From: Isoetes taiwanensis
Taxonomy: Eukaryota > Streptophyta > Lycopodiopsida > Isoetales > Isoetaceae
DNA: 64,000 bases
Direction of reading: 5' to 3'
Assembly (NCBI GenBank): GCA_021234155.1
Contig: JAJEKV010000048.1
Coordinates: 2,716,841 to 2,780,840 of the forward strand
The notes below the pieces were generated by a model that saw only the letters and a list, made by a program, of their open reading frames with translations, searched no databases and was not told the origin of the DNA. The position numbers were made by a program, and so were the translations under genes. The number at the start of each line of letters is the position of its first letter. Position 1 is the first letter of the stretch. Of the stretch, positions 35,473 to 46,774 are shown piece after piece.

Positions 35473-36679
35473 ATATATGTTCTTATGTTTGTCGCGCTTA
35501 TCCGGCCGTCCGTTCGAGATCCGACGGCTCACGTGGCTTTGAGATGTATCCTACGGCCCAGATGGCTTGGGAGTTTATATATAATCCGTATAGACACAAT
35601 CCTACGGGCGGTCGATCTAATCGGCCACCGGCCGGTGCACATGACTTTGGAAATTATATGTAATAGATCCTATGGCTCATGTTGCGTGAGATCTCGACCC
35701 TTGATCGGGTCCAAGATCCTACGGCCCAAGTTGAATGCTCATCCCTTGGGGAAAGGCTTTTAAAATTTTTATGTTGTGTGGGGGATTCGAACCCTGGCCA
35801 TTAACCCCCCAGCCCCCCATTCTAACCACTAGACCAAGCATTAATTCTATGAGTAATTTATGTTTCACATTTACTTAAGGGTAGTTTCCATTAAGATAAA
35901 ATAGACTATAACATTGTAGCTAGTTCAAGAAGGTTCTAGAATGTTCTGGAAGGCTCTAGAAAGTTCTAGAATCTTCTAGAAAGTTCTAGAGCATAAGAGA
36001 ATCTAGGGGGACCTAAGAAAATTCTTCCAGAAAGTTCCAAATTATTCTAATAAGTTTTAGAATGTTCTAGAATGTAGGGAATCTGGGGAATGTAAGGAAA
36101 TCTAGGGAAATACTTCGAGAAAGTTCTAGAATATATTGAAAGTCTTGAATATTCGGGAAGTCTTAGAATGTTCTAAAAAGTTCTAGAATGTAAAGAAATC
36201 CAGAAGAATCTAATAGAATGTAAGAAAATCTTATAAAATGTAAGAGAATCTAGGAAAATATTTACAAGCCTAAGGGAATCTCTTAAAATCTTGGGGATCT
36301 AAAGGAATCTTCATAAAATCTAAGGGAATCTAAGAAAATGTTGATGAAATCTTAGAGTATCTAAGGGAATCTTTATAGAATCTCTTTGAATCTAAGGGCA
36401 ATCTGATAAAATCTAAATGAATCTAAGAGAATCTAAGGGGATCTTCATAGAATCTTGGAGAATCTAGGGAAATTTAATGGAATCTAGAGGGAATCTTATA
36501 AAATTTAAAGAAATGCTCACGAACCCTCTAAGAGAACCTTGGTAGAATCTTAGAGAATCTATGAATTTAGAGTATCCTCAAGAGATTTTTTTACAAGAAC
36601 TTGCACGTAGGAACATGCTAAAACTCGGACATGCACCGTAGGACGCATTAAATTTCTTGTATATATATGTATATATATT
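35473..36679 (-). repeat. Left arm of the inverted repeat (~1.2 kb)
   Basis: From the outside inward it holds an ATCCGACGGCTCACGTGGC segment, GTAGGATC-type units, a tRNA-like segment (35,776-35,841) and about 650 bp of degenerate TTCTAGAA and AATCTAAGGGAATCT minisatellite (35,925-36,580). Last comes GGACGCATTAAATTTCTTG and an alternating TA run. It is shorter than the right arm because it has fewer GTAGGATC units. Confidence 0.88.
35776..35841 (-). other. tRNA-like segment with pol III boxes, left arm
   Basis: The minus strand contains TGGTCTAGTGGTTAGAAT (an A-box and D-arm very like tRNA-Glu/Gly) and, about 30 bases on, GGTTCGAATCC (a perfect B-box/T-loop). The expected acceptor stem does not pair and the anticodon region is a run of G, so it is not a working tRNA. 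It could act as an internal pol III promoter or be a SINE-like tRNA-derived head. Confidence 0.7.
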
Positions 36680-36685
36680 GCTAAG

Positions 36686-37902
36686 GTGAATATTGATAAT
36701 AAATTAGGGTTACCCTATCTAATGGCGACGTATAAAGTCCATAAAAAGAAGTTCAGATGGATAACAAATGCTTCAAATTGCATTTTTTCGGATATGGCTG
36801 ACTGTATTACATCAATAATACAAGCAATGGTCCCAGTATTTAAGGAGATGTGTTGGACATTGGACTCTAAAATTAAAAGATTTATGGGGGTTAGTACTAG
36901 ATCATTCTGGTGGATAGATTCCACCATAGATCTAGTTGTCAATTTGCCTCAAAAGATACATAATACATGGGTAGCAGATATTGCGAGGTGCTATGAGTCC
37001 ATACCTCTATTTGGGGAGGATGGGATCACAACGATTTGTGAATTACTCTTCTATAAAGCATTCCACTTGAAATATCCTCTTAAGTTATCGTTTATTACGG
37101 GTGGATCTAAATATAAATGCTCATGGAGAAAGAGTATTCCAAACTTCGAGTCGTTTTTGAGCTTACACTCGAGGAACTCAATACCATGAATAAATATTTG
37201 CTTACCAATTGTCATGTACAGTTGGGAGATAGAGTATGGAAACAAATAAGAGGAATCCCTATGGGGTTCTCTTGTTCCCCTCTGTGGTGCAACTTGTATC
37301 TTATGTTATACGAGTATAAATTTATAGGGAGACTGGCAAAATTGGGGAAAACTGAGTTTCTGGCTTTGTTTGAAGGAAATTATAGATATATGGATGACTT
37401 GGGGGCGTTAAATAATCCAATAATGAACATATTTATTGATCCATCGCAACCAAGACATGTTGATAATCCGTTTTGGATTTATCCATTGGAATTCCTTGAA
37501 ATTAAAAAGGATGAAACAGGCCAAATATTCCCACAATATGATTCTTCACTTCCCAGATGCAACTTCTTAAATATGCATATTCAAGTTGTAAATCAAACAG
37601 AGGGATCATACATTACGACGAGATTTGACAAAAGAAGATTGCTCCCATTTAAATGTTCGCAATTTATACAATTGGCATCTAACAGGAAAATTAGCCAGTG
37701 TTATAACCTTATGGTTGCGCAAGTGATAACATTGTTGTATTTATGCAATCATCCCCAAGATTTTTTGGTGGAACTAGGGAGGACTTTGGATGTTTTTGTA
37801 TCTAATGGCTTTTGCCTAGAAAGGCTTAAGGCCATTGTAATAAGAACGATTAAAAATTCATGCACCCACGGGACAGCGGTGGAGAAACTCTTAGGATTAT
37901 AG
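36686..37902 (+). pseudogene. Reverse transcriptase of the inverted-repeat element (one frameshift)
   Basis: Two overlapping frames (to 37,189 and 37,117-37,902) together cover a reverse transcriptase core. N-terminal: LPYLMATYKVHKKKFRW. Motif A: VADIARCYESIP at 36,971-37,006. Motif B: RGIPMGFSCSPLWCNLY from 37,249. Motif C: YRYMDDLG at 37,381. Then FLNMHIQ and RFDKRRLLPF and a C-terminal helical region to the stop at 37,902. The catalytic Asp residues of A and C are kept. One frame change lies near 37,115-37,190, after motif A. The motif A and B wording is unlike gypsy, copia or L1 and nearer to Penelope-like and other non-LTR orphan reverse transcriptases. The first ATG is at 36,721, close to the inner end of the left arm, so the N terminus may be missing. 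Confidence 0.75.
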
Positions 37903-39828
37903 GCTTCGTATTTTAGAGGGCATGATACAACTAAGTTGATAAAGGTCGAGCTTTACTCTATTTTATATTTGCATGATTTTCCCATATAAACCATTGGGTA
38001 ATAATTAAACAATGATCCGGAAAGGAATTTTTCGTAAGGGATTTTTGGAAAAAAATTTGAATGCATGAATCTGAATGGAATGGGAAAAGCCTTAGGCTAT
38101 TGAATCGAAAGGGTCTGGCTAGAATTAGGAAGGCCATGAGGATTGGAATCGAAATGGGCATTGGCTTTTTGAAATTTAAATGGGTTATTATATTACGGGG
38201 AAAACCACGAATAGATCCGCAGACACATAGGATGGGCGGAACTATGCTAGAACAGGCGATTTTGCACGATATCTCATCTTAAGGCATAATCAATTGGTTC
38301 TTAATACTCTATTGAGCATTCACCGAGGATAAGTCTGCAAGAATTGAGGGCCAGGAAGATGCAATGATATATCGAGAAAAACAAAAAGCAAGGTAGATTT
38401 GAACGCATGTTCTTGGTCTATCTGGATTATTTGATGCATTGTTTTAACTGATTCATTCGATTATTCATGCTAAAGCTATACACAAGGAGGAAACATTGGG
38501 CTATACGGTGAGAAATATGGATTAACCAATCCTCTGGCGACTTTTGGATAGCCTGAGGCGACAAGCAATAAGGTATTCGATTCTAAATCTTTGAAAATAA
38601 TAGATTGGAATTGAAACCGATTGGCTAGAATAGGGAAAGCCGAAGTAAAAATGGTTTGACACGGTTTTGGATAATAAGTAAAAATGGGTTATTACCACTG
38701 CGGGAGAAAGACCCGAGGCGATTTGGCAAAGCGCCATAAAAGCGCCGACTTACGGCAAGGCAAATCCATCCAGTGCGATTGCTTATCTTGGAGCGAAGCG
38801 AACCGTTTTTTATGTTTATGGTGTATGCCTCGGAAAAGTATCTGCAAGAATCATTGCTCGGGAGATTTGATTCAAGCTATTTGAAGCAAAATTGATCCAA
38901 GGTAGATGATTTTTGTTAATCTATCTTGCTCATTTGCTTTGTTTTTAACGGGATTTTTTTGTTTATTCATGATCAAATCTCAAAACAGGAATAATATATG
39001 GTATTATCCATTGCTAAGGCCCATTTACCACTCTTACGGCGATTTTGGATAATAATAGGCGACCCTCTGATAGGTATTTTTGATTCCAAATAAGATTTTA
39101 TAAATTCCTTGCGGGAGTTGCTCTATAATATTTTTGAATTGATTAAAATGCTAGCATTTTGGTGGATCTTTGGATTTAGTGTATATTAAACGAGATTTGC
39201 CTTGGAATAGCATTGGAATATGGAGACAATGGGTGAAGAAATGGGAGAATGGGATTTATGGATTTAGAAGAGGAGCTCGAACCACACATGAGCGAAAACC
39301 AGTCGGACCAGGATAATAATAGGTCCTTGATTCGGCTCCATTGCTTTGGGTCTATTTATTATTATTTTTTATAAAAGGGAGAAGTTATATTTTAAAAGAT
39401 TTTTGTGCGCTAGTAGTTATTATGGCCTAGTATGGGTGATTATAGGGGAGTAGTTGCATAGACATTATAATGAGCTAGATAATAAATTAGCTCTAATGGA
39501 TAAAATGTGCATGCATGATAAGGACTAGATCTTAATTATCCTTGTTTCCTCGACACCCGATTAGCAAGGGGGTTTTATAAAAGCGTTGACACTGTCTTCC
39601 ACTTTACATTTTTTTGTACTAACGCGTGTTCTTGATTGTGACGGTGGCAGGTACCAGCTTTTCCCACTTGGATGCAGGATTAATAATATTTAAGACTAGC
39701 CTGGAACATCATCATGCAACAAATATGGGTTATAATGAATTATTTTTAAGCTACAAATTCCTAGTTACTATATTTATGGCATTTATCAAGAATATAGATC
39801 CTGTAAAAGGAAGGTTGCTTGGAAAAGC
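37903..39828. other. Non-coding middle of the inverted-repeat element
   Basis: No frame above ~75 codons and no motif. Words such as GGAATGGG, GGCGATTTTGGATA and AATCGAAATGGGCATTGG recur irregularly between 38,060 and 39,060. A nuclease or second gene was looked for and not found. Confidence 0.5.
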
Positions 39829-41300
39829 ATAATATATATATACATATATATACAAGAAATTTAATGCGTCCTTACGGTGCATGTTCGAGTTTTAGCATGT
39901 TCTTACCTGCAAGTTCTTGTAAAAGAATCTCTTGAGAATACTCTAAATTCATAGATTCTCTAAGATTCTACCAAGGTTCTCTTAGAGGTTTCGTGAGCAT
40001 TTCTCTAAATTTTATAAGGTTCCCTCTAGATTCCATTAAATTTCCTAGATTCTCCAAGATTCTATGAAGAACCCCTTGGATTCTCTTAGATTCATTTAGA
40101 TTTTATCAGATTGCCCTTAGATTCAAAGAGATTCTATAAAGATTCTCTTAGATACTCTAAGATTTCATCAACATTTTCTTAGATTCCCTTAGATTTTATG
40201 AAGATTCCTTTAGATCCCCTAGATTTTAAGAGATTCCCTTAGGCTTGTAAATATTTTCCTAGATTCTCTTACATTTTATAAGATTTTCTTACATTCTATT
40301 AGATTCTTCTGGATTCCCTTACATTCTAGAACTTTTTAGAACATTCTAAGGCTTTTCAATATATTCTAGAACTTTCTGGAAGTATTTCCCTATATTTCCT
40401 TACATTCCCGTAGATTCCCCTAAATTCTAGAACATTCTAAAACTTATTAGAACAATTTGGAACTTTCTGGAAGAATTTTCTTAGATCCCCCCAGATTCTC
40501 TTATGTTTTAGAACTTTCTAGAAGATTCTAGAACTTTCTAGAGCCTTCCAGAACATTCTAGGACCTTCTTGAACTGCTAGAATGTTATCTTAATGGGAAC
40601 ATTACCCTTAAGTATATGTGAAACATAAATTATTCATGGAATTAATGCTTGGTCTAGTGGTTAGAATGGGGGGCTGGGGGGTCAATGGCCTGGGTTCGAA
40701 TCTCCCACACAACATAAAATTTTTAAAAGCCTTTTCCTAAGGGATGAGCATTCAACTTGGGCCGTAGGATCTTGGATCCGATCAAGGGTCGAGATCTCAT
40801 GCAACATGAGCCATGGGATCTATTACATATAATTCCCAAAGTCATCTGCACCGTAGAATATGTGCCAAGCCACGTGAGCCGTAAGATCCTGGATCGACGA
40901 CGATCAGGATCGAATCAACCTGGACCGTAGGATCGATTACATATAATTCCCAAAGCCATGTGCATCGTAGGATGTGTCCCAAAGCAACATGAGCCGTAGG
41001 ATCTCGGACTAACGATGGGGATCAAATCAACTTTGGGACCGTAGGATCGCTTACATATAAGCTACAAACAAACTCCCAAGCCATCCGGGCGCATCACGAT
41101 ATGCCCCAAAGCCCGCGTGGTAGTAGGATCTCGGACCCGGCGGTCGAGGATCAGATCAACCTGGACCGTAGGATCGTGTCTATACGGATTATATATAAAC
41201 TCCCAAGCCATTTGGGCCGTAGGATATGTCCCAAAGCCACGTGAGCCGTCGGATCTCGAACGGACGGTCGGATAAGCGCGACAAACATAAGAACATATAT
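39829..41300 (+). repeat. Right arm of the inverted repeat (~1.47 kb)
   Basis: Reverse complement of the left arm: TA run, ACAAGAAATTTAATGCGTCC, AGATTC/TTCTAGAA minisatellite (39,940-40,570), tRNA-like segment (40,647-40,710), then about four GCCGTAGGATC...ATTACATATAA units of roughly 120-130 bp and the outer GACGGTCGGATAAGCGCGAC end. The unit count is higher than in the left arm. Confidence 0.88.
40647..40710 (+). other. tRNA-like segment with pol III boxes, right arm
   Basis: Mirror copy of the left-arm segment: TGGTCTAGTGGTTAGAAT then GGTTCGAATCTCCC about 30 bases later. The A-box is preserved exactly and the B-box carries one change. Both copies point outward, away from the reverse transcriptase gene. 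Confidence 0.7.
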
Positions 41301-41336
41301 AAGTTAGATAGATATAATGTAAAGTCAAAGTCAACT

Positions 41337-41401
41337 CGGAAGGCTGTGCGAAAATGACCCCTGCGCCCTTCACGCAAGGCCCAAATTCGCATAGCCATCC
41401 G
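41337..41401. repeat. 66 bp quasi-palindrome, copy 3
   Basis: Nearly identical to copy 1, starting 36 bp after the right arm ends. Same orientation as copies 1 and 2, so the inverted-repeat element lies between direct copies of a self-complementary unit. Confidence 0.85.
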
Positions 41402-44400
41402 ATTTCGCCCAATTTCGCTCAAATTGACCAATTTCGACCCAACAAACTGCCATATAGTATTTCTTGCTTTGTTTTGCTTAAGCTTGCACTTCATGGTAGC
41501 TCATTTGGACACCCAGGGCCATAGATTGGTAGTCTTCCCCATCAGGAACCCTTGTGCACGGAACCCGAGGCAACCCTAGTCTATAAAAGGGGGCCTCATT
41601 TGTCATTTTTCCCCATCAGAACTGCTCTCAGCCTCCTTGGCGATTTTCTAGCTCCTTGTTCATCTTCTCAAACCATTTTTCATAGCTATCTCGCTCAATG
41701 GCTTAAATCAAGCTTTGTTAGATGGTACAATGAGGCCAATCACATTCGTGATTTCCTGCTTGAGCAAGCCTTCCATGTCTTGATCATCTCTTTGATCTTC
41801 ATGCCACCTTGACTAGAACTCCCTATTACACCAACATCATCTGCCAGTATGACCAGCAGATCCTATCCTGGGAAGTTAATTTGCCACCTAGGGGAGGGAA
41901 ATGGGTTTCCCTAGACTCTCTTACCCAAGCCATAGGTGGGGGATCTAAGGGTAAGAATAGGTTGTGGGATAGAACCAGGAACATGCCAGATTACATGACC
42001 AGTAAGCATCGTAGGCATAGATACCTTTCAGCCAGGCAGCCTTAGCTTTGTTCATGCAGTACAAGGCAGTCAACCAACAAGGGGAGCCCAACACACGTTA
42101 TAGGTGCACTATCATCAAGTGTCTTTAGCCATGCCTTTGTATCATAGATAATTATCTAGAAATTCATCCTATCTAGGTAATTCAGTCTAGCACACCAAGT
42201 ACACCCAGTGAGTGAGTCTCCTTCTACCACCCCATAATAGTAAATAAGTACCTTTCTCAGTGCCTAGTAAAGTGCCAAGTGGGTCATTTGACGTAGGGTG
42301 GATAAAGGTATAAAAATATGGGTTGTAGAGTAAATAGACATAAGTAATTGATTGTTATGGTAGTATTAGTTGCCTTGTGCCTAGGGCAGTAAAATAGGTC
42401 AGGAGAACCTTCGTTGCGGATCCTCGAGCCTCGACGGTGGAGCCACTTGACAACATCAACGAATTGAAAGCAGAGGGCAAACTTATGGAGGAAACTTCAG
42501 CAAATCAAAGGCCAAGAGGGTGTACAGGGAAGCCCGAACATGAAGAATAAAGGAGAGCCTATAGGAAGGACGATTGCAACATCAAAAATAGACACAAGAC
42601 TTGCCAAGAGGGCTATGCAACAGCCAATGGGCATCATGGCACTTATAAAATCGATCACATTTGCTCCTAGTCAATGATATTCTCCAAGTGCCATATTGTC
42701 TCGAGGAAGGGCCCGACAGATGACTAATGTGGGAGATACGCCACCAACAAGTAAACGACTCCATCAACTCATGACATCAAGAATTTTGAAGGATGGGACT
42801 GAACATACCTCCTAGGAAGGGCAACTATAGCAGATATAGAGGCCATAGTAGTATCAGATTCAGACTTCAAGCAAACATGCTTCGACTAAGGAGGTATTAC
42901 AAGCCAGCAAGGGTGGGCTCCTCAGGAGTAGGCATATGGCGAGACTGCAACAAATTCCTTCCTCATCAGCCCCGATGCCGAGGCGGTGCATCAACCTCGA
43001 CAGCACCATATCAAGATCACGACAATCTTCTACCTTAGAGATTGGAGGTCAAACACCATCAAGAAGAGGCATCATGGGGGACAAAATACCAGCATTATTA
43101 ATTGATCAGTCAAGATTAGTCCCTGCAGATGGATGCACATAAACTCCTCTCAGCAAGAGAAGTTGCACAGTTAGAAGTGGTAAAGCACTCAACATTGTCA
43201 TCAGCCTTATAACAACAACATGCAACCAGCAAGACGAAGAATAGAATCGACAAGGTCAAACACAACAATAGCAATTCAGGAGTTGGAAGAATCATCCTCG
43301 AATCTCGTAACCTCCAGGGCAGATGAGCGACATGAAAGATTCTAGAATGTGAAGAACATTATCTTCAAGCTCTTGGGATCGCGAACGAAGCGTTATGTTA
43401 TCTACATCAGCAAGTCCACTAAGAGGGATAATGTTAATGAAGGTAGTCAGCATCAACATTAAGGACGAGCAGAGTCAGAATATGTTCAATAAAAGAAAAC
43501 AGGGCACTTGAAGGACCATACAACAACTCCAAGGATACCAGATTCTTTTCAACAAATTATGGACCATCGCCTTGCTACTCCAACGACTAATGACTACACC
43601 AGCTTTGAGCAAGCTAGGGGACCTATCAGATAGTTGAGTTTCTTAGAATTATGGGTGATAACATCCATGATGGGATGGGGACGAAATTTCGAGTAGATTT
43701 TTTTGTCTTTTCCTTTAGAAAGATGGACCCAAGAATGGAGCAAAGCTTCAAGTATTGGAAAGAAAATGTACGGAGTACAATAATTGTATACATTGCTGGC
43801 AGATATCCAACATATTGGAACCTCTTCGTGAACTTGATCACCTCGCTAAGAAGGATTCAATAATAGGATAACCGTCGACTATGTATATGACGAGTACTTC
43901 CGCAGCATAAGGAATAATCCGACCAAATGAAGGGAAGCAATCTAATAAGTCCGGCCAACTTCTTAGATGGCATCAACTCAAAGGTGGGACTATTTCAAGA
44001 GGGCAATAATTAAGAAAGGGGAGATCCTAGAGTATAAATTAGATCTAAAACAATAATAATCATCTAATCATATAGTTTTCCATGTGTGCCCAAAAGTAAT
44101 GTCATGCCGTCTAAACTTGTGGCCATAGAATTTATGTAAGTAGTTCTTTAACTTGTAATTTTGCACCTCCTAGATGACGGACATCTTTAAGAGCAATACT
44201 CTTAAGTCTAAATCTAGGCTTTTAATTATGGCAAGGCCAAGTAATCAGCAGCACCAACGGAACAAGAGTCAAGTCGACATCAACCTTAAGCGAAGCAAAG
44301 TAGAGCATCGGCACCAACTTATGTACATTGGCAATTATGACCTCATAATAAGCATGCAATATTAAAGCTGGCTAAGGCAATAATTGATTATCATAAGCAA

Positions 44401-44640
44401 GAGATACTTATCCCAGCACCAAAGGGCAAGTACCTTATAATTTAAAAGTTAAGTAATTCCAATCGTGCAACGCATGTCAGTAAGGCAATAACTTAAGTGC
44501 ATCATGAGGAATGAGGTCGTACATAAGCTACAAGTTGTCGACCCCGACTATAAGAGTAAGAAGGAAGATGCTACTTCGAAACAGTTGCCTCGGCCAATTT
44601 CTAAGTTAATCAAGAAGTCCCATGATATACCTCTAGATGA
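41402..44640 (+). other. Interior of the inner gypsy element, no domain resolved
   Basis: A CTATAAAAGGGGG TATA-like word at 41,581 suggests a former promoter. Frames of 70-86 codons occur (for example 43,651-43,863 with QSFKYWKENVRSTIIVYIAG) but no gag or protease motif is secure. By position it should hold the capsid and protease genes of the inner element, heavily broken. Confidence 0.4.
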
Positions 44641-45330
44641 AATTTGAGAGCTTTTGCTCTATAGAAGCATAAAGTCGGAAATCACTCTTGCACCGGAGGC
44701 AGAGCCGATCAGCAAGGCTCTTTATAGAATCAGCACTTCCAAGCTAGCAGAGCTCAAGAAGCAGTTGTAGGAGTTGATCAACTTGGGGATCCTTTCGGCC
44801 AAGATGGAAGTCTAAAGATGTATATCAACCATGGGCAGCTCTACAAGCAACGACATAATGGATCAGCCCCAAGAAGCAAGATTCTTCTACAAAATCGACT
44901 TAAGCTCGGGCAATCAGCAAATAAGGATGAAGGGGGAAGATAATTATAAGACTCCTTCAGAACACAGTGTGGGCGCACTACGACTTCCCAATAATGCCCC
45001 TAAGTCTATGGAATGCTCCACCAACTTGTATGCATTTGAGGAACGGCATCTTCGAAGATTCCTTGGATGATTCCTTCATCAATTCTCTTCAACGACATTG
45101 TGATCCACAGCAAATCAACGGAAGAGCATGCAGCCGTGGAGATGTGAAGACGTCGCCACTCATTGACCAGCTTTTGAAGCAGCAATTTGCAATGCCATCT
45201 CCACTTCGGCAAGCGAAGTCGGCAAGAAGATAGAAGAAGCCATCTTCCCCAACATGGAGTTCAAGCACATATGGGCTAGTCTTTACAAGAGAGCAAGGAC
45301 GGATTAAGAAAGAGAAACCTTCAAATATCT
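44640..45330 (+). pseudogene. Reverse transcriptase relic, inner gypsy element
   Basis: Pieces in different frames read AEPISKALYRIS, LAELKKQL-stop-ELINLGIL, then FFYKIDLSSGNQQIRMKGED (catalytic KIDL.SG..QIR segment), and later NAP. The order is that of the gypsy RT fingers and palm, but the YVDD-type box and the thumb are lost in frame breaks. An internal stop at 44,768 and a likely deletion before 44,860 show the copy is dead. Confidence 0.7.
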
Positions 45331-45429
45331 TAAGAAGGAAGGTAATCCTTAATAGCAAAGAACAACTATGCGTACCCAAAGTATAAGAAGTAAGAAAAAT
45401 CCCCCATGAAACGCATAATAGCCCTATTT

Positions 45430-45875
45430 TCGGCCATGCAAAATTTATAAAGGCCTACTTCAACATTAGAAGTAGCTACATCTGGCCGGGTATGATGAAA
45501 CAGATAATCAGACATATCCAAGAATGTCAGTGGAGCCAGCAGACAAGGGCGGAACAATTTGGAATTCAAGGAGTTTTGGAACCTTGGGAGGTGCCACACG
45601 CCAAGTGGGAAGTCTTCAGCATGGTTTTCATAGCGGACCTTCCAAGGACAACAAGAAGCCTTGAAGCCTTGATGGTTGTGGTATATAGCTTATCAAAAGG
45701 GCACATACTTGCCATGCCACACTATAGTCACCGCTTTGCATCTAGCCGTGTGGTCTACATAAGAGTTCTTTTAGGCTGCATGGAATGCACAGGTCGGGCA
45801 TCACCAAAAGAGATCCGAAGTTCTTTAGCGACATTTAGCAAGACTTCTTCAACACGAGCTGCACCAACTTGTTGA
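45430..45875 (+). pseudogene. Integrase relic, inner gypsy element
   Basis: Reads IRSSYIWPGMMKQIIRHIQE (end of the zinc-binding domain), WEVFSMVFIADLPRTTRSLE (first catalytic Asp region, with the Asp replaced) and LMVVVYSLSKGHILAMPHYS in one 127-codon frame. The second Asp and Glu segment is scrambled after about 45,780. These features match the chromovirus integrase core. Confidence 0.7.
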
Positions 45876-46289
45876 TGAGTTTTGCTTATCATTGGTAGTC
45901 AAATCGGCAAAGGGACCGCACCAACACAATTTTGGAGAGCACGTTGAGAAACTATGATTGGAACAAGTAATCCAAATGGGCTGAGCACATCCACCTGGTC
46001 AATTACGTACAATAATATGAAGCAAGAGTCATCGAAGATGTCTCCCCCATGATCAGTTACAGTTATCAATGCTTGACCCTAGTTATGTGGCATAATCTAG
46101 TGCCCTAGGTGGAAGTTCTCAACAACAACAACATATATGCAGTAGCTTTTGGTAGAGGTGTGAGAATATCTTCAACAGCATGGCACATCTGAAGAGTCTA
46201 GCAGATAGACATAAAACTCCTCGAAAGTTGTTTTGTTGTGGCAGATAAAGTTGGCTCAAGTAAAGGTTAAGCAAGGGAAGCTTCGCATC

Positions 46290-46700
46290 GGCAATTGTAA
46301 GAAGCTCGCCCCTAGGTGGGCCGGTCCGTTCAGGATCTTGGAAAAGAGTGGGCGCTCAAACCTACAAGTTGGATCTCTTGGCCCACCTTAACGTCTTCCA
46401 TGTGAGTTTATTGAAAAAGGCATGATCCTAACCCTGAGGAGGTTTTGGATACTCCAACTTTGTTGGAAATGATGGAGGACCAAGTTGAAATTGTGCCTGA
46501 ATTGCTTCTTGATAAGTCATTCAAGAGGACTAGGTGATCTAAATTCCTCCAGTATTTGGTCAAGTGGAAGCACTTGCCCGTGGAAGACACGATCTGGGTA
46601 TCGAAGCAGGATTTGGAGGAGCAATACCCAGAGTTTATGAAGGAGTTGGATGGGCGAGTCGTCTCCGACTTGGTCGACCCCGACTTGCCAAGAGGTTAGC
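46290..46700 (+). pseudogene. Integrase C terminus (GPY/F) and chromodomain, inner element
   Basis: KLAPRWAGPFRILEK leads, after a one-base shift, to HLNVFHVSLLKKHDPNPEE, typical of the GPY/F module. After one more break QYLVKWKHLPVEDTIWVSKQ begins at about 46,552, a classic retrotransposon chromodomain followed by an acidic tail to DPDLPRG and a stop near 46,699. Chromodomains help direct integration to heterochromatin. This confirms a second, independent chromovirus, different in sequence from the outer one. Confidence 0.8.
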
Positions 46701-46774
46701 TTAGTATGTTTCTTAATTAGCCTTAAGTTCTGGCTCATGTATTCTAGTTAGTAGAGTGCATGCGCCAGAATCTT

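Larger units (their letters stand above)
35473..41300. mobile_element. Long-inverted-repeat element carrying a reverse transcriptase gene
   Basis: Left arm 35,473-36,679 and right arm 39,829-41,300 are reverse complements along their length, from ATATATGTTCTTATGTTTGT at the outer ends to a TATATATGTATATATA run at the inner ends. The ~3.15 kb between them holds one recognisable gene, a reverse transcriptase on the plus strand. No transposase, gypsy domain, GIY-YIG or endonuclease motif was seen. It is inserted in the interior of the inner gypsy element. The long inverted termini exclude an ordinary LTR element. They could be inverted pseudo-LTRs of a Penelope-like element, or a captured gene in a foldback element. 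Confidence 0.8.

Noticed and set aside
35776-35841. Functional tRNA gene
   Set aside because: A- and B-boxes fit, but the acceptor stem does not pair and the anticodon region is a G-run, so only a tRNA-like or pol III role is plausible.
35473-41300. Linear mitochondrial plasmid or Maverick insertion, suggested by the long inverted repeats
   Set aside because: No family-B DNA polymerase, integrase or capsid gene is present; the only gene is a reverse transcriptase.
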